Of a DNA stretch of 64,000 nt, positions 1 through 8,794 are shown one piece after another. This DNA is from Adhaeribacter soli (GTDB taxonomy: Bacteria; Bacteroidota; Bacteroidia; Cytophagales; Hymenobacteraceae). The stretch covers positions 248,001 through 312,000 of the forward strand of contig NZ_VTWT01000006.1 of assembly GCF_008727925.1 (NCBI RefSeq), read 5' to 3'. Under the pieces are notes generated by a model, which worked only from the letters and a program-made list of their open reading frames with translations, was not told where the DNA came from and searched no databases. Position numbers and translations under genes: made by a program. Each line of letters starts with the position of its first letter. Position 1 is the first letter of the stretch.

Positions 1-1260
1 CTGGCCGAAATTGCCGAAGAACTGCATAAAGCCGTTAACCCGATCCGCGCCGATGCCGTGAAAGCCGCCCGCAAGGCGCTCCGGTATGTGCGTAACGAGA
101 AAACTGCCGCCAAACGCGACCTGAAAGCCTGGCTCGAAGAAGCCATTGGTGAAAATGCCGAACGCTTTAACTCTTATTTATACAGCCAGTCCGAAGAATC
201 GGCTTTGCTGGTGCCGGAAGTGAAACCTGAATTTACGGAGGAAAGCCCGCAGGTGGACGGCCGCGAAGTATTGCAGGCTTGTTTCGATGCCGCTTTGGCG
301 CGTAACCCGGCCGTGTTTGCCTTCGGCGAAGACGTTGGCAAGATTGGCGACGTAAACCAAGCCTTTGCCGGCCTGCAGGAAAAATACGGCGAACTCCGGG
401 TTACCGATACCGGTATCCGGGAATGTACCATTGTGGGCCAGGGAATCGGCGCTGCCTTGCGCGGCCTTCGTCCGATTGCCGAAATTCAGTATTTAGATTA
501 CCTTCTGTATGCCATTCAAATTCTTTCCGACGACCTGGCAAGCTTACAGTACCGCACTAAGGGCGGCCAGAAAGCCCCGTTGATCGTGCGTACCCGTGGT
601 CACCGCCTGGAAGGTATCTGGCATTCCGGTTCGCCGATCGGTATGATCCTGAACAGCATCCGGGGCATGCACGTACTGGTGCCGCGCAACATGACCCAGG
701 CAGCCGGTTTCTACAACACCATGCTTCAATCCGACGATCCGGCTTTGATTATTGAGCCGCTGAACGGCTACCGCCTGAAAGAAACCATTCCGGCCAATAT
801 CGGAGAGTTTACCGTGCCGTTGGGCGTGCCGCAGGTACTGAAAGCCGGAACGGATATTACCATCGTAACCTACGGTTCTATGTGCCGGATCGTGATGGAT
901 GCTGCCACGCAGCTTGAAGAATTCGGCATTTCCTGTGAAGTGATCGATGTGCAGAGCTTATTGCCGTTCGACATTCACCACAGCATTGTAGAATCGGTTA
1001 AGAAAACGAACCGCGTCATTTTTGCCGACGAAGACGTTCCGGGAGGCGCTTCCGCGTTTATGATGCAGAAAGTGGTGGAAGAGCAGGAAGCTTACCGTTG
1101 GTTAGATTCCCAGCCGCGCACCATTGCCGCGCACGAGCACCGTCCGCCATACGGCTCCGACGGCGATTATTTCTCGAAACCAAACGCCGAAGATATTTTC
1201 GATACGGTTTATGAAATGATGCACGAAGCCGAGCCGGCCCGTTTCCCGAAAGTCTATTAA
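1..1260 (+). CDS. 2-oxoacid dehydrogenase E1 component, beta-type part (5' truncated)
   Basis: The reading frame is open from the first base, so this is the 3' part of a gene cut by the window edge. About 420 residues are visible. They hold an E1-beta transketolase module: FGEDVG at the start of the pyrimidine-binding domain, EIQYLDY, then the C-terminal transketolase domain with ITIVTYGSM and DEDVPGGA. A charged helical linker precedes it, as in Bacteroidota proteins where E1 alpha and beta are fused in one chain; that the lost part is the alpha half is inference. The enzyme would decarboxylate pyruvate or a branched-chain 2-oxoacid with thiamine diphosphate and load lipoyl-E2 in the cytoplasm. 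The substrate cannot be decided from this part. A strong terminator follows the stop codon. Confidence 0.88.
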   Translation: MAEIAEELHKAVNPIRADAVKAARKALRYVRNEKTAAKRDLKAWLEEAIGENAERFNSYLYSQSEESALLVPEVKPEFTEESPQVDGREVLQACFDAALARNPAVFAFGEDVGKIGDVNQAFAGLQEKYGELRVTDTGIRECTIVGQGIGAALRGLRPIAEIQYLDYLLYAIQILSDDLASLQYRTKGGQKAPLIVRTRGHRLEGIWHSGSPIGMILNSIRGMHVLVPRNMTQAAGFYNTMLQSDDPALIIEPLNGYRLKETIPANIGEFTVPLGVPQVLKAGTDITIVTYGSMCRIVMDAATQLEEFGISCEVIDVQSLLPFDIHHSIVESVKKTNRVIFADEDVPGGASAFMMQKVVEEQEAYRWLDSQPRTIAAHEHRPPYGSDGDYFSKPNAEDIFDTVYEMMHEAEPARFPKVY

Positions 1261-1271
1261 GCGGAAAGCAT

Positions 1272-1325
1272 AAGACAAAAGAAAAGCCTTCTCTTATTTA
1301 AAGGGAAGGCTTTTCTTTTTGTCTT
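1272..1325. terminator. Bidirectional intrinsic terminator
   Basis: About 20 bp of near-perfect inverted repeat (AAGACAAAAGAAAAGCCTTC at 1272-1291 against 1305-1325) with A-rich and T-rich flanks. It sits between the convergent E1 gene and the lipoprotein gene, so it can stop transcription from both sides. Confidence 0.85.
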
Positions 1326-1342
1326 AATGGCTTTTTAATTTC

Positions 1343-1888
1343 TTAGAAGGTGATCTTGATTGGTTCTGTTTCAACGGTATTGCTCAGATTCAGGGCTCTA
1401 TCGGCAATCTGAACCCGGAACTTCATACGGTCACCGTTTTTAAATTCAGAAGGCAGCAAAGCCGGGATGACCTCAAAACTGTACCGGAGCTCCCCTTCTA
1501 GGGCCTTGGTTTTTCCATCCGTATTCAAATGCGTAAAACGGCCGTTATAAGTAATGACGGAAGGCCTGTACGGTTCAAAGTTTCCATTAATCTCGATGAA
1601 AGAATCAGCAAAGTAATTATAATAGAATTTATTTCGACCTTCCTGGAAGTCATAGGGTGGTTGGGCGTCTTCCTTTTTTGCGACAGCCTGCAATCCCAAA
1701 TCGCCGTCTCCGTCTTTAAAATTTACGGCAATTGTAACGAGCGCTTTTCTGCCGCCATCCTCAATATATTTGGTATCTATGGAATTAAATTCTATTTGAG
1801 GCTCTTTGGGAAAGTTAGGTTCCTTCCAGCAGGCAGCGAGTACCACTAAAATAGGAAGTAAGCCATATTTACGTAATAAGTGTTTCAT
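1343..1888 (-). CDS. Putative lipoprotein, unknown function
   Basis: 181 residues when started at the ATG at 1888. This start is preferred over the longer frame (to 1942) because it gives a clean lipoprotein signal: a basic N-terminus, a hydrophobic stretch and the lipobox LAAC with Cys20. The mature part contains a FKDGDGDLGL stretch of the kind common in Bacteroidota cell-surface lipoproteins, and a beta-rich C-terminal half. I do not recognise a function. It is probably attached to the outer or inner membrane. It is transcribed divergently from the LuxE-like gene, with about 54 bp between the starts. Confidence 0.7.
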   Translation of the reverse strand: MKHLLRKYGLLPILVVLAACWKEPNFPKEPQIEFNSIDTKYIEDGGRKALVTIAVNFKDGDGDLGLQAVAKKEDAQPPYDFQEGRNKFYYNYFADSFIEINGNFEPYRPSVITYNGRFTHLNTDGKTKALEGELRYSFEVIPALLPSEFKNGDRMKFRVQIADRALNLSNTVETEPIKITF

Positions 1889-1942
1889 TGGAAACGAATA
1901 AGAAGCTACTTTTATACCTGAATTAACGCAGCAACGCTGCAT

Positions 1943-2953
1943 TTGTTATCTTACCAATTGAGCAATAATATACAAACTTTTAAAGAACTGCTAACCGGCG
2001 CTCAAAGTTTCGATTTTGAAGCACTTGCGCTGGACCTTTTCCGCTACCAGTCGGCCGAAAACAGCGTTTATAAAACCTACCTGCAATGCCTGAAGGTAGA
2101 TCCGGCTTCGGTTTTTTCGCTGGAAAAGATACCGTTCCTGCCCATCGAGTTCTTTAAAACCCAACAGGTAAAAACCGGAGCATACGAAGCTGAAACCATT
2201 TTTAAAAGCAGCGGCACCACCCAAACCGAAAGAAGCTGCCACTACATTGCCGATCTGGATTTCTATCTGAAAAACACCGAAGCTATTTTCGAACAGTTTT
2301 ATGGAAAGCTTACCGATTACGTATTCCTGGCCTTGCTGCCTTCTTACCTGGAGCAGGGAAATTCCTCGCTGGTAGCCATGTTAGAGCATTTTATAAAAAG
2401 GTCGGGACAGCAGGAAAAAGGTTTTTACCTTAACCAACTCGGTGAGTTGAAAAATGCTATTGAAATGGCGCGAAAAACCGGCAAAAAGGCAATGCTTTTC
2501 GGAGTAACCTATGCCTTGCTCGATCTGGCTGAAGTTGCCGGCGATACTGATTTTTCGGATGTGATTATTATGGAAACCGGGGGAATGAAGGGCCGGAGGC
2601 GTGAAATGATCAGGGAAGAGTTGCATGCCATATTAAAAGCAGCTTTTAAGGTACCCGCCATTCATTCCGAATATGGCATGACCGAGTTGCTTTCGCAAGC
2701 GTACTCGGTCGGAAACGGTATCTTTCATGCCCCGAAAACCATGAAAGTCATGCTACGCGACTTGAACGACCCCTTCGATATAAATCCAAACCTTCGCTCC
2801 GGCGGCATAAACGTAATCGACCTGGCCAACATTGATTCCTGTGCTTTCATCGAAACCAAAGACATCGGAAAACTTCACCCGGACGGTACTTTTGAAGTGT
2901 TAGGCCGCTTTGATAACTCCGATATCAGGGGCTGTAATTTGCTGGTTTCCTGA
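1943..2953 (+). CDS. LuxE/PaaK-like acyl-protein synthetase or acyltransferase
   Basis: 336 residues resembling the LuxE acyl-protein synthetase branch of adenylate-forming enzymes. The KSSGTTQTE segment in the first third matches the phosphate-binding loop of this group, and HSEYGMTELLSQAY matches the downstream YGxTE motif. LuxE activates a fatty acid as acyl-AMP. No luciferase or reductase partners are present, so the role here is not bioluminescence and is probably activation of a fatty or aryl acid; the substrate is unknown. The start is a TTG directly after the divergent lipoprotein promoter region. Another TTG lies five codons downstream, so the exact start is uncertain. Confidence 0.75.
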   Translation: MLSYQLSNNIQTFKELLTGAQSFDFEALALDLFRYQSAENSVYKTYLQCLKVDPASVFSLEKIPFLPIEFFKTQQVKTGAYEAETIFKSSGTTQTERSCHYIADLDFYLKNTEAIFEQFYGKLTDYVFLALLPSYLEQGNSSLVAMLEHFIKRSGQQEKGFYLNQLGELKNAIEMARKTGKKAMLFGVTYALLDLAEVAGDTDFSDVIIMETGGMKGRRREMIREELHAILKAAFKVPAIHSEYGMTELLSQAYSVGNGIFHAPKTMKVMLRDLNDPFDINPNLRSGGINVIDLANIDSCAFIETKDIGKLHPDGTFEVLGRFDNSDIRGCNLLVS

Positions 2954-2992
2954 ATTGTTTGATAATTAATTGTTAATTGCAATTTAAGAAAG

Positions 2993-3499
2993 GTGTTAAA
3001 GACGGAAAGATTGCAGCTAGTGCCCTTAGACCAAGCACAGCTACAGGATTATCTGCAAAATAACGGGGCGTTGGAAAAATCCCTGCAGGTTGGTTTTAGG
3101 GAAAGATCGGTATCGGAAAGAGTGAAAGCTGCTCTTCTCCGGAAAATCATTCCTGCAGTTGCAGATTCAACCAAAAATTATCTTTTTTCAACTTTCTGGG
3201 CAATCATAAACCCGGAAGAAAATTCCATAGTAGGTGAAATTTGCTTTAAAGGAAAACCTAATGAAAGAGGAGAGGTCGAAATGGGGTATGGCACTTACAG
3301 CGAATTTCAGAATATGGGTTATATGACGGAAGCAGTAGGTGAAATAGTAAAATGGGCACTTGCGCAAAATGACGTAAAGACTGTGCTTGCGGAAACAGAC
3401 CCAACCAACCTTGCTTCCCATCGCATTCTGAAAAAAAATAATTTTATCAGGTACAGCCAAACCGGAAACAACATTTCCTGGCGGAAGGATAAAATTTAA
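2993..3499 (+). CDS. GNAT family N-acetyltransferase (RimJ/RimL-like)
   Basis: 168 residues with the GNAT fold typical of RimJ/RimL-type enzymes. An N-terminal LKTERLQLVPL start is followed by the GYGTYSEFQNMGYMTEAV segment that forms motif A for acetyl-CoA binding, and a late ASHRILKKNNF motif B. It would transfer an acetyl group from acetyl-CoA to an amine; the acceptor is unknown. The start is GTG, preceded by AAGAAAGG, a plausible ribosome site. Short AATTGTTAATTG-type repeats lie on both sides in inverted orientation (about 2957-2985 and 3547-3580). Confidence 0.85.
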   Translation: MLKTERLQLVPLDQAQLQDYLQNNGALEKSLQVGFRERSVSERVKAALLRKIIPAVADSTKNYLFSTFWAIINPEENSIVGEICFKGKPNERGEVEMGYGTYSEFQNMGYMTEAVGEIVKWALAQNDVKTVLAETDPTNLASHRILKKNNFIRYSQTGNNISWRKDKI

Positions 3500-3502
3500 A
3501 AT

Positions 3503-3543
3503 AAAAAACGGTAGATTTTCCTCAGAAAACCTACCGTTTTTTT
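3503..3543. terminator. Bidirectional intrinsic terminator
   Basis: The stem AAAACGGTAGATTTTC pairs with GAAAACCTACCGTTTT with one G-T wobble and is followed by a T run. It separates the convergent GNAT and NtrC-like genes. Confidence 0.85.
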
Positions 3544-3580
3544 ATAGCAATCAACAATTAACAATTAACAATTAAACAAT

Positions 3581-4747
3581 TTAAACCGAAGCTTTCCCGG
3601 CGTACAATCTGGCGTCTTCTTCCGAAATTTCGGCATCGCTCATAATTACCAGGCGTTCTACCACGTTGCGGAGTTCCCGGATATTGCCGCGCCAGTCCAG
3701 GTTCTGCAAATAGGTGAGGGCGGCCGGCGAAATGGTTTTGGTTTTAACGCCTTGGTCGCGGGCAATGTCTTCCAGGAACTTTTGCACCAGGGCCGGAATA
3801 TCTTCGCGACGGTCATTTAAAGGCGGCACGTGGATCAGGATCACACCCAGGCGGTGGTAAAGGTCTTCGCGGAAGTTCCTGGCTTCAATTTCTTTCAGCA
3901 GGTCTTTGTTTGTGGCAGCAACCACGCGTACATCTACCGGAATTTCCTTTTCACCGCCCACGCGGGTTATTTTATTTTCCTGCAGGGCGCGCAACACTTT
4001 TGCCTGGGCCGATAAGCTCATGTCGCCGATCTCATCCAGGAAAAGGGTGCCGCCGTTGGCCTGTTCAAATTTGCCGATGCGCTGTTTAACCGCCGAGGTA
4101 AAAGAGCCTTTCTCGTGGCCAAATAATTCACTCTCGATCAGTTCGCTCGGAATGGCAGCACAGTTTACTTCCACCATCGGGCCGGAAGCACGGTTGCTTT
4201 TTTCGTGCAGTTGCCGGGCTACCATTTCCTTGCCGGCCCCGTTCGGACCGGTGATCAGCACGCGGGCATCGGTCGGAGCTACCTTGTCAATGGCCCTTCT
4301 TACTTTCTCCAAAGCTTCTGAAGTACCTACCATTTCAAAGTTCTTCGAGATCTTCTTCCGGAGTTTTTTGGTTTCCGTTACCAGGTTGGCTTTGTCCAGG
4401 GCATTGCGGACGGTAACCAACAGGCGGTTCAGATCAGGGGGTTTCACCAGGAAATCATAAGCGCCTTTCTTGGTTGCTTCTACGGCTGTATCGATGGTGC
4501 CGTGCGCGGAGATCATGATAAAAGGAACATCCGGGGAAATTTCCCTCGATTTTTCCAGGACTTCCATGCCATCTATCTTCGGCATTTTAATATCGCAAAG
4601 CACTACGTCGTATTTATTTTTGCTGAGCGCTTCCAGTCCTTTTTCTCCGTCTTCGGCCTGGTCTACGGTATAGTTTTCGTATTCCAGAATTTCTTTCAGG
4701 GTGCTGCGGATGCCGCGTTCATCGTCAATTATCAGGATTTTAGGCAT
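3581..4747 (-). CDS. NtrC-type response regulator lacking a DNA-binding domain
   Basis: 388 residues. A receiver domain (1-120) has the acidic pair D8/D9, phospho-acceptor D52 and K102. A sigma54-type AAA+ domain follows from about 138, with Walker A GPNGAGKE (167-174, usually GESGTGKE) and Walker B LFLDEIG (235-241). The loop that normally reads GAFTGA and contacts sigma54 reads GSFTSA (214-219). The chain ends soon after the AAA+ domain, so the usual Fis-type helix-turn-helix is missing. It may act from solution on sigma54 holoenzyme, or may have lost sigma54 dependence. No partner kinase gene lies nearby. Confidence 0.88.
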   Translation of the reverse strand: MPKILIIDDERGIRSTLKEILEYENYTVDQAEDGEKGLEALSKNKYDVVLCDIKMPKIDGMEVLEKSREISPDVPFIMISAHGTIDTAVEATKKGAYDFLVKPPDLNRLLVTVRNALDKANLVTETKKLRKKISKNFEMVGTSEALEKVRRAIDKVAPTDARVLITGPNGAGKEMVARQLHEKSNRASGPMVEVNCAAIPSELIESELFGHEKGSFTSAVKQRIGKFEQANGGTLFLDEIGDMSLSAQAKVLRALQENKITRVGGEKEIPVDVRVVAATNKDLLKEIEARNFREDLYHRLGVILIHVPPLNDRREDIPALVQKFLEDIARDQGVKTKTISPAALTYLQNLDWRGNIRELRNVVERLVIMSDAEISEEDARLYAGKASV

Positions 4748-5288
4748 AAGGTCAGGTAAATTTGAAAGGCCTTAAATTACGTATTTTTCCCAAGCTGTAC
4801 GTATCCGGCAGGAATAGTTTATCATCTTCAGTAGATTTAATCCGGAAGCTGTATAAACCATTCCTTCTGGCAGTGCTCCGGTCTGTGCGACACAGACCGG
4901 GGTGTAATGTTCTGCTACTTTTTAATTATTATGTCATGGGTAACGCAGTAAAGGAACTCGTTGGAAGTTGGTGGAAAGCTTGCTACAGGGTGCCACCAAG
5001 GTCTTTTCCTGTGTTCAGGATGACAAATAAACGCCAGATGGCTTCACTATCATTTTAACTTTTTGAAAGCTCAACCAAATTTTTCCCCGCTACGCATGAC
5101 ATATTTCAGGAGATCGTTCCAAACCTGTTAGGTCTCGGAGACCTAACAGGTTTTTTCCTCAGACCACGGTGAATTTCAGTTGTCATCCCACCTTTTTGAA
5201 ATTTTAACCACAAAATTTTCCCTATTCAGGTTGACAGATGGGTTTTGAGATTTTTTCTAAACAATTGCTATCAAATTCAGTGAAAAAA
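4748..5288. repeat. Gene-free stretch with two perfect hairpins
   Basis: No convincing gene. Two perfect palindromic hairpins lie here. One at 4876-4898 has a 10-bp stem CCGGTCTGTG and a 3-nt loop. One at 5121-5153 has a 16-bp stem (AAACCTGTTAGGTCTC) around one base and a T-run on the plus side. Their form fits intergenic REP-like elements. The second could also end plus-strand transcripts, but no plus-strand gene lies immediately upstream. Confidence 0.55.
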
Positions 5289-5975
5289 CTAAAGCGCCTG
5301 CTGCAACTGGTTCCGGATTTCGACTTCGAGGTGCTGAAATAATTCCTCGCGGATTCTGCCAAAATCGGGCTGTTCATAACTTTTAACAAAACTACCGTTT
5401 TGCAGCAAATGGATCTGGTTACAGGTATGCAGCAGCGGCTCCAGCACATGCGACGATAAAAGTATGGTTTTGCCCTTTTCCTGCAGCGTTTGAATAATCA
5501 GTTCCAATGTCCGGTTCGATTCCAGGTCCAGCCCGTTAAAGGGTTCGTCGAAAATGTAAATGGGTTTGTCCTGCTTCAGCACGGCCAGCAAAGCCAGTTT
5601 TTTCTTCATGCCGGTAGAGTAATTCTCGACCAGGTCATCCAGCGGGAGTAACAGCAATTTCTCGAAAGCCGGCAGATCAAAAGCCGTATTGGTTTGCTCG
5701 AAAATATGCAGGTACTCGCGGCCGGTCAGGTGAAAAAAAAAGAAATTGTTCGTCTCCAGGTAGCCGATCCTCCCACGTTTTAGTGCATTGCCGTTAAACC
5801 GGATGCTTCCTGAATCGGGGGGTATTACCTGAGTAAGCGCATTAAAAAAAGACGATTTACCCGCGCCGTTCAACCCGATAATACCATGTACTTTTCCCTT
5901 TTCAAAACTGATATTCAGGTTCTGCAAAACAGGTTTCCGGCCAAAAGCCAGGTTCAGGTTATGGATCTCGATCAT
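5289..5975 (-). CDS. ABC transporter ATP-binding protein
   Basis: 228 residues from the ATG at 5975. That start is chosen because it overlaps the stop of the upstream permease gene as ATGA, a sign of translational coupling; a longer in-frame start at 6029 would lie inside that gene. Walker A is GLNGAGKS, the signature is degenerate (YSTGMKKKLALL) and Walker B is PIYIFDEPFNGLD, followed by a switch histidine in LLSSHVLE. It would power the membrane protein encoded just upstream. The substrate is unknown. Confidence 0.9.
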   Translation of the reverse strand: MIEIHNLNLAFGRKPVLQNLNISFEKGKVHGIIGLNGAGKSSFFNALTQVIPPDSGSIRFNGNALKRGRIGYLETNNFFFFHLTGREYLHIFEQTNTAFDLPAFEKLLLLPLDDLVENYSTGMKKKLALLAVLKQDKPIYIFDEPFNGLDLESNRTLELIIQTLQEKGKTILLSSHVLEPLLHTCNQIHLLQNGSFVKSYEQPDFGRIREELFQHLEVEIRNQLQQAL

Positions 5976-6922
5976 GCGGGCAGGAAATGGATTAAGTTCA
6001 GTTTGGCGCGTTTGTAATACCGGAAGCACATTACCAAGGGCAAAGGCAGCAGAAAGGGAAAAATAACGCCCATCTGGGACAGGCTAATCAGCAGGGTATT
6101 GCTTTTAACTACCATATTGGGCCGGTAAGTAGCGTATTTCAGAAAAATGGTGAAAGCCAGGGTAATGAGTTGCAGCAAAAGAAAAATAATACCGGCTAGG
6201 CCGATCACGGGATGAAAAACTGCCTGCAGCGCTAAGACCGGAACATTCAGCCAAAGCAATATTTTTCCGTGTAGCAGCAGCTTTTTCCGCAGTAATTCCT
6301 CCGGCGTATCGGCAAAAGCGCGGAGCAGGTTTAAGGGTTCGCATTCCTGATAAAAGGAAACAAAAAGCAGGTTCAGCAGCCACAAGAGAAAAAGGGGCAA
6401 GGCCTTTACCCAGCAAAAAGCAATGGCGGTCAGGTACCCGATTACAAAAACCGGCGAAGCCTGCCGGAAACCGCTGATCCATTCGAAAGCTGTTGGCGGG
6501 AATAACCGGCCTAAAAAAACAAAACGGGCTTGCGAGGGGAAACTTTTCCGGAGGAAAGATATAGGCCACAACCCGATAAAATAAACCGGAAAACAGTACC
6601 AGTTCGGCGAAAAAAGTATGGGCAGAATAAAGGGCAGAGAAAAGGCGGCATATTCCAGGAAAATTTCTTGGGCCGGTTTGCGGATATGTAAAAAAACGAA
6701 ATCCTTATCGGGCCGGAAAAGCTGCGCCATTACTGCAGAAACCCAGAGCGCTCCGGGCACCGCCCAGCAAGCAGGGGCTTTTTGGGAAACGTTATGGCTT
6801 ACGGCCATAAAGACCAGCAACAGCACCAGAAACAGGAGTTTATGGATCCACCCCAGGGTTTGCGCCTCCCGCCGAAGTTGGATCAAACGCACTTGGAGCA
6901 GAGTGGTGGGAATGCCTTTCAA
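5972..6922 (-). CDS. ABC transporter permease-like membrane protein
   Basis: 316 residues, very hydrophobic, with roughly eight to ten predicted membrane segments and a basic N-terminus. It has no recognisable family motif and looks like the loosely conserved membrane partner of an ABC-2-type exporter. The gene is translationally coupled (4-bp ATGA overlap) to the following ATPase gene, which is the main support for the transporter role. Together they form a two-gene operon of unknown substrate. Confidence 0.7.
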   Translation of the reverse strand: MKGIPTTLLQVRLIQLRREAQTLGWIHKLLFLVLLLVFMAVSHNVSQKAPACWAVPGALWVSAVMAQLFRPDKDFVFLHIRKPAQEIFLEYAAFSLPFILPILFSPNWYCFPVYFIGLWPISFLRKSFPSQARFVFLGRLFPPTAFEWISGFRQASPVFVIGYLTAIAFCWVKALPLFLLWLLNLLFVSFYQECEPLNLLRAFADTPEELLRKKLLLHGKILLWLNVPVLALQAVFHPVIGLAGIIFLLLQLITLAFTIFLKYATYRPNMVVKSNTLLISLSQMGVIFPFLLPLPLVMCFRYYKRAKLNLIHFLPA

Positions 6923-7021
6923 TTTTCGGGCAGCGTAATAATCAGTTTCAGGCTATAAACGATAAGCTTTTTATGAATATTGCCGAATGCAAATATATAA
7001 GTTGCAAATGCTGCTCTGGTA

Positions 7022-7582
7022 TTACGAAACGTGCACTGCCTGAGGCGATAAAACTTCCAAAGCCTGGTTGTAATGCCTTTTTTCGTGCGTTACCATTATT
7101 TCAAAAGCTTTTTCCAGTTTGTACACCACCATTTTATTTGCCGGCGAACTGATGATGGTTTCCCGGTTCAGCAGGTCTTCGCAACTTTTCATAAACGCGA
7201 TCAGCTCTTTCTGGTGCTTTTCGAACTCCTCCAGAATATTACCCTTTATCTTGCTGGCATCCGGCTCCCAAAGCGGAAAGGTTTTGATCTTTTTTTTCCG
7301 GTCCGGCGCTACCGATTTTAAAATGGAATTGCCGATCAGGTTCGTGAAAAAAGAAAAGTTGGAAATAAAAGGCAACTTCAGCCGGTTATTCCGGAAATCC
7401 CGCACCACCGGGTAATAGCTTTCGTTTATTTTAATAATATGCTGAATGTTTTCGGCAATGCTCCAGGTTTGCGGGTTTGGTTTGCGGTTCAGTTCCTCCA
7501 GGCTTAAATGCCCGAAGCTGGTTTTAAACAAGCGCATAATTTCATTCAGTTCTTTTTCCCAGGCAGCAATTTCTTTGTTCAT
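7022..7582 (-). CDS. DinB-like four-helix protein
   Basis: 186 residues with the DinB/YfiT-type helical bundle. The three histidines expected to hold a divalent metal are visible: H48 in NIQHII, and H166 and H170 in THEKRHYNQ. Members include metal-dependent thiol transferases and stress-induced proteins, and a precise reaction cannot be given. It is a single gene between the ABC pair and the RNase P RNA gene. Confidence 0.82.
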   Translation of the reverse strand: MNKEIAAWEKELNEIMRLFKTSFGHLSLEELNRKPNPQTWSIAENIQHIIKINESYYPVVRDFRNNRLKLPFISNFSFFTNLIGNSILKSVAPDRKKKIKTFPLWEPDASKIKGNILEEFEKHQKELIAFMKSCEDLLNRETIISSPANKMVVYKLEKAFEIMVTHEKRHYNQALEVLSPQAVHVS

Positions 7583-7732
7583 GGTGGCGGATTTTCGGAT
7601 CGGATTTCGGGTAATTTAAAGCCTGCTGCCTGAATTGCCAAGCAAAAAACTCTGATTTTAGGGAAAGCGTTAAAATAAAAAGGGAAGCTCGGATTAACCT
7701 GAAAAGACGAAGAGAAACCGAAAAAATAAAAA

Positions 7733-8209
7733 GCAGCAAGCCTGTAAGCCGGGTTCTGTCAGTCCGGAAAAATCCGGAAAGGCTTATCATTTATCTAGGC
7801 CCAACCTCACGGCGGGGCTCCATCAACCTACCCATCCCGACAAACCTCCGAAGAGATCAGGGAGCGAGCAACTCCACGTTCGGGACCTATTTGGTCTTTC
7901 AACTCCTGAGGTTTACCCAGCTGCCCTGGTCACCCAAAGCACTGGTGCGCTCTTACCGCACCTTTTCACCCTTACCCTTTTTTTCTAGTGATTAGTGATT
8001 AGGGTTTAGTGATTAGTTATTCATGCAAGAACTTACTAATCACTATTCATTAATCACTAATCACTAGAAAAAAGGGCGGTTATTTTCTGTGGCACTGGCT
8101 GTTGCTTTCCCGTCGCCCGGAAAGCCCCTTCCCGTTAGGAAGCAGGATGCTCTGTGTTGCCCGGACTTTCCTCTCCGCCCGAAGGCGCAGCGATAAGCCG
8201 GCTTGCTGT
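7733..8209 (-). ncRNA. rnpB: RNase P RNA (class A) with a greatly extended P12 helix
   Basis: Read on the minus strand, the conserved elements appear in order: P1 5' arm AGCAAGCC, GAGGAAAGTCCGGGC, CCACAGAAAATAACCGCC, GGGTGAAAAGGTGCGGTAAG, GCAGCTGGGTAAACC, then the 3' arm GGCTTGCT. This is the catalytic RNA that matures tRNA 5' ends. At about 477 nt it is longer than usual. The excess lies in P12, where roughly 100 nt (7976-8075) of TAGTGATT-type repeats form a nearly continuous hairpin with a loop around 8020-8030. The conserved core on both sides looks intact. Confidence 0.95.
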
Positions 8210-8395
8210 TTTTTAATAATGTAAAGTACGGGAATTCCGGTTTTAATTCCCAACATATGCTCCGGCTTCCTTGTTCCTTTTTATAACTCCGAATAAATTT
8301 TTAGAATTCAGTTTTTGTTTTCGTAATATTGTTAAAATTTTTGCTTTTATAATACTACGCTCTTAAGAACTCTTGTTCTTTACCCCCAACTACAT

Positions 8396-8764
8396 ATGCA
8401 AATCTTACTTGTAGAAGACGACCCGCTCTTCCGGACGATCATTGCCCGGATGGCAGAAAATCTCGGCTTCGAAATCGTGTCGGCCGAGAACGGAAAAACT
8501 GCCCTCGGCCTGCTTCGCACCCGGTGCTTCGACCTGATCTTAATGGATGTGGAGATGCCGGAAATGGACGGCTATGCCACAATGGAAAACATCCGGAAAA
8601 ACTATCCGGAGGCGGCAGCTATTCCGATCATCATCATTACCGGCAACGAAAAACCGCAACAGGCTCCGCAAAGCCTGCTGAAAGGCGCCAACGCTTTCCT
8701 GCCTAAGCCCTTCACCGAAAAGCAATTGCTCAGCGAGATTGAAGCTCTTTTTATGCGATTCTAA
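8396..8764 (+). CDS. Single-domain response regulator (CheY-like)
   Basis: 122 residues that form just a receiver domain. The acidic pair is D8/D9, the phospho-acceptor is D51 (LILMDVEMPEMDG), the conserved threonine lies in IIITGNE and the lysine in LPKPF. There is no output domain, so it acts by protein-protein contact or as a phosphorelay intermediate. No histidine kinase gene is adjacent. The start ATG follows a short AT-rich region downstream of rnpB. Confidence 0.9.
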   Translation: MQILLVEDDPLFRTIIARMAENLGFEIVSAENGKTALGLLRTRCFDLILMDVEMPEMDGYATMENIRKNYPEAAAIPIIIITGNEKPQQAPQSLLKGANAFLPKPFTEKQLLSEIEALFMRF

Positions 8765-8794
8765 CTTGAAACGATAGGTTTTATGCCCTAAAAA

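Noticed and set aside
4762-5058. 98-codon plus-strand reading frame
   Set aside because: Spans a perfect hairpin, has no recognisable protein features, and lies in repeat-rich intergenic DNA.
7541-7730. Protein-coding extension before rnpB
   Set aside because: A minus-strand frame here starts inside the RNase P RNA and has no protein-like features.
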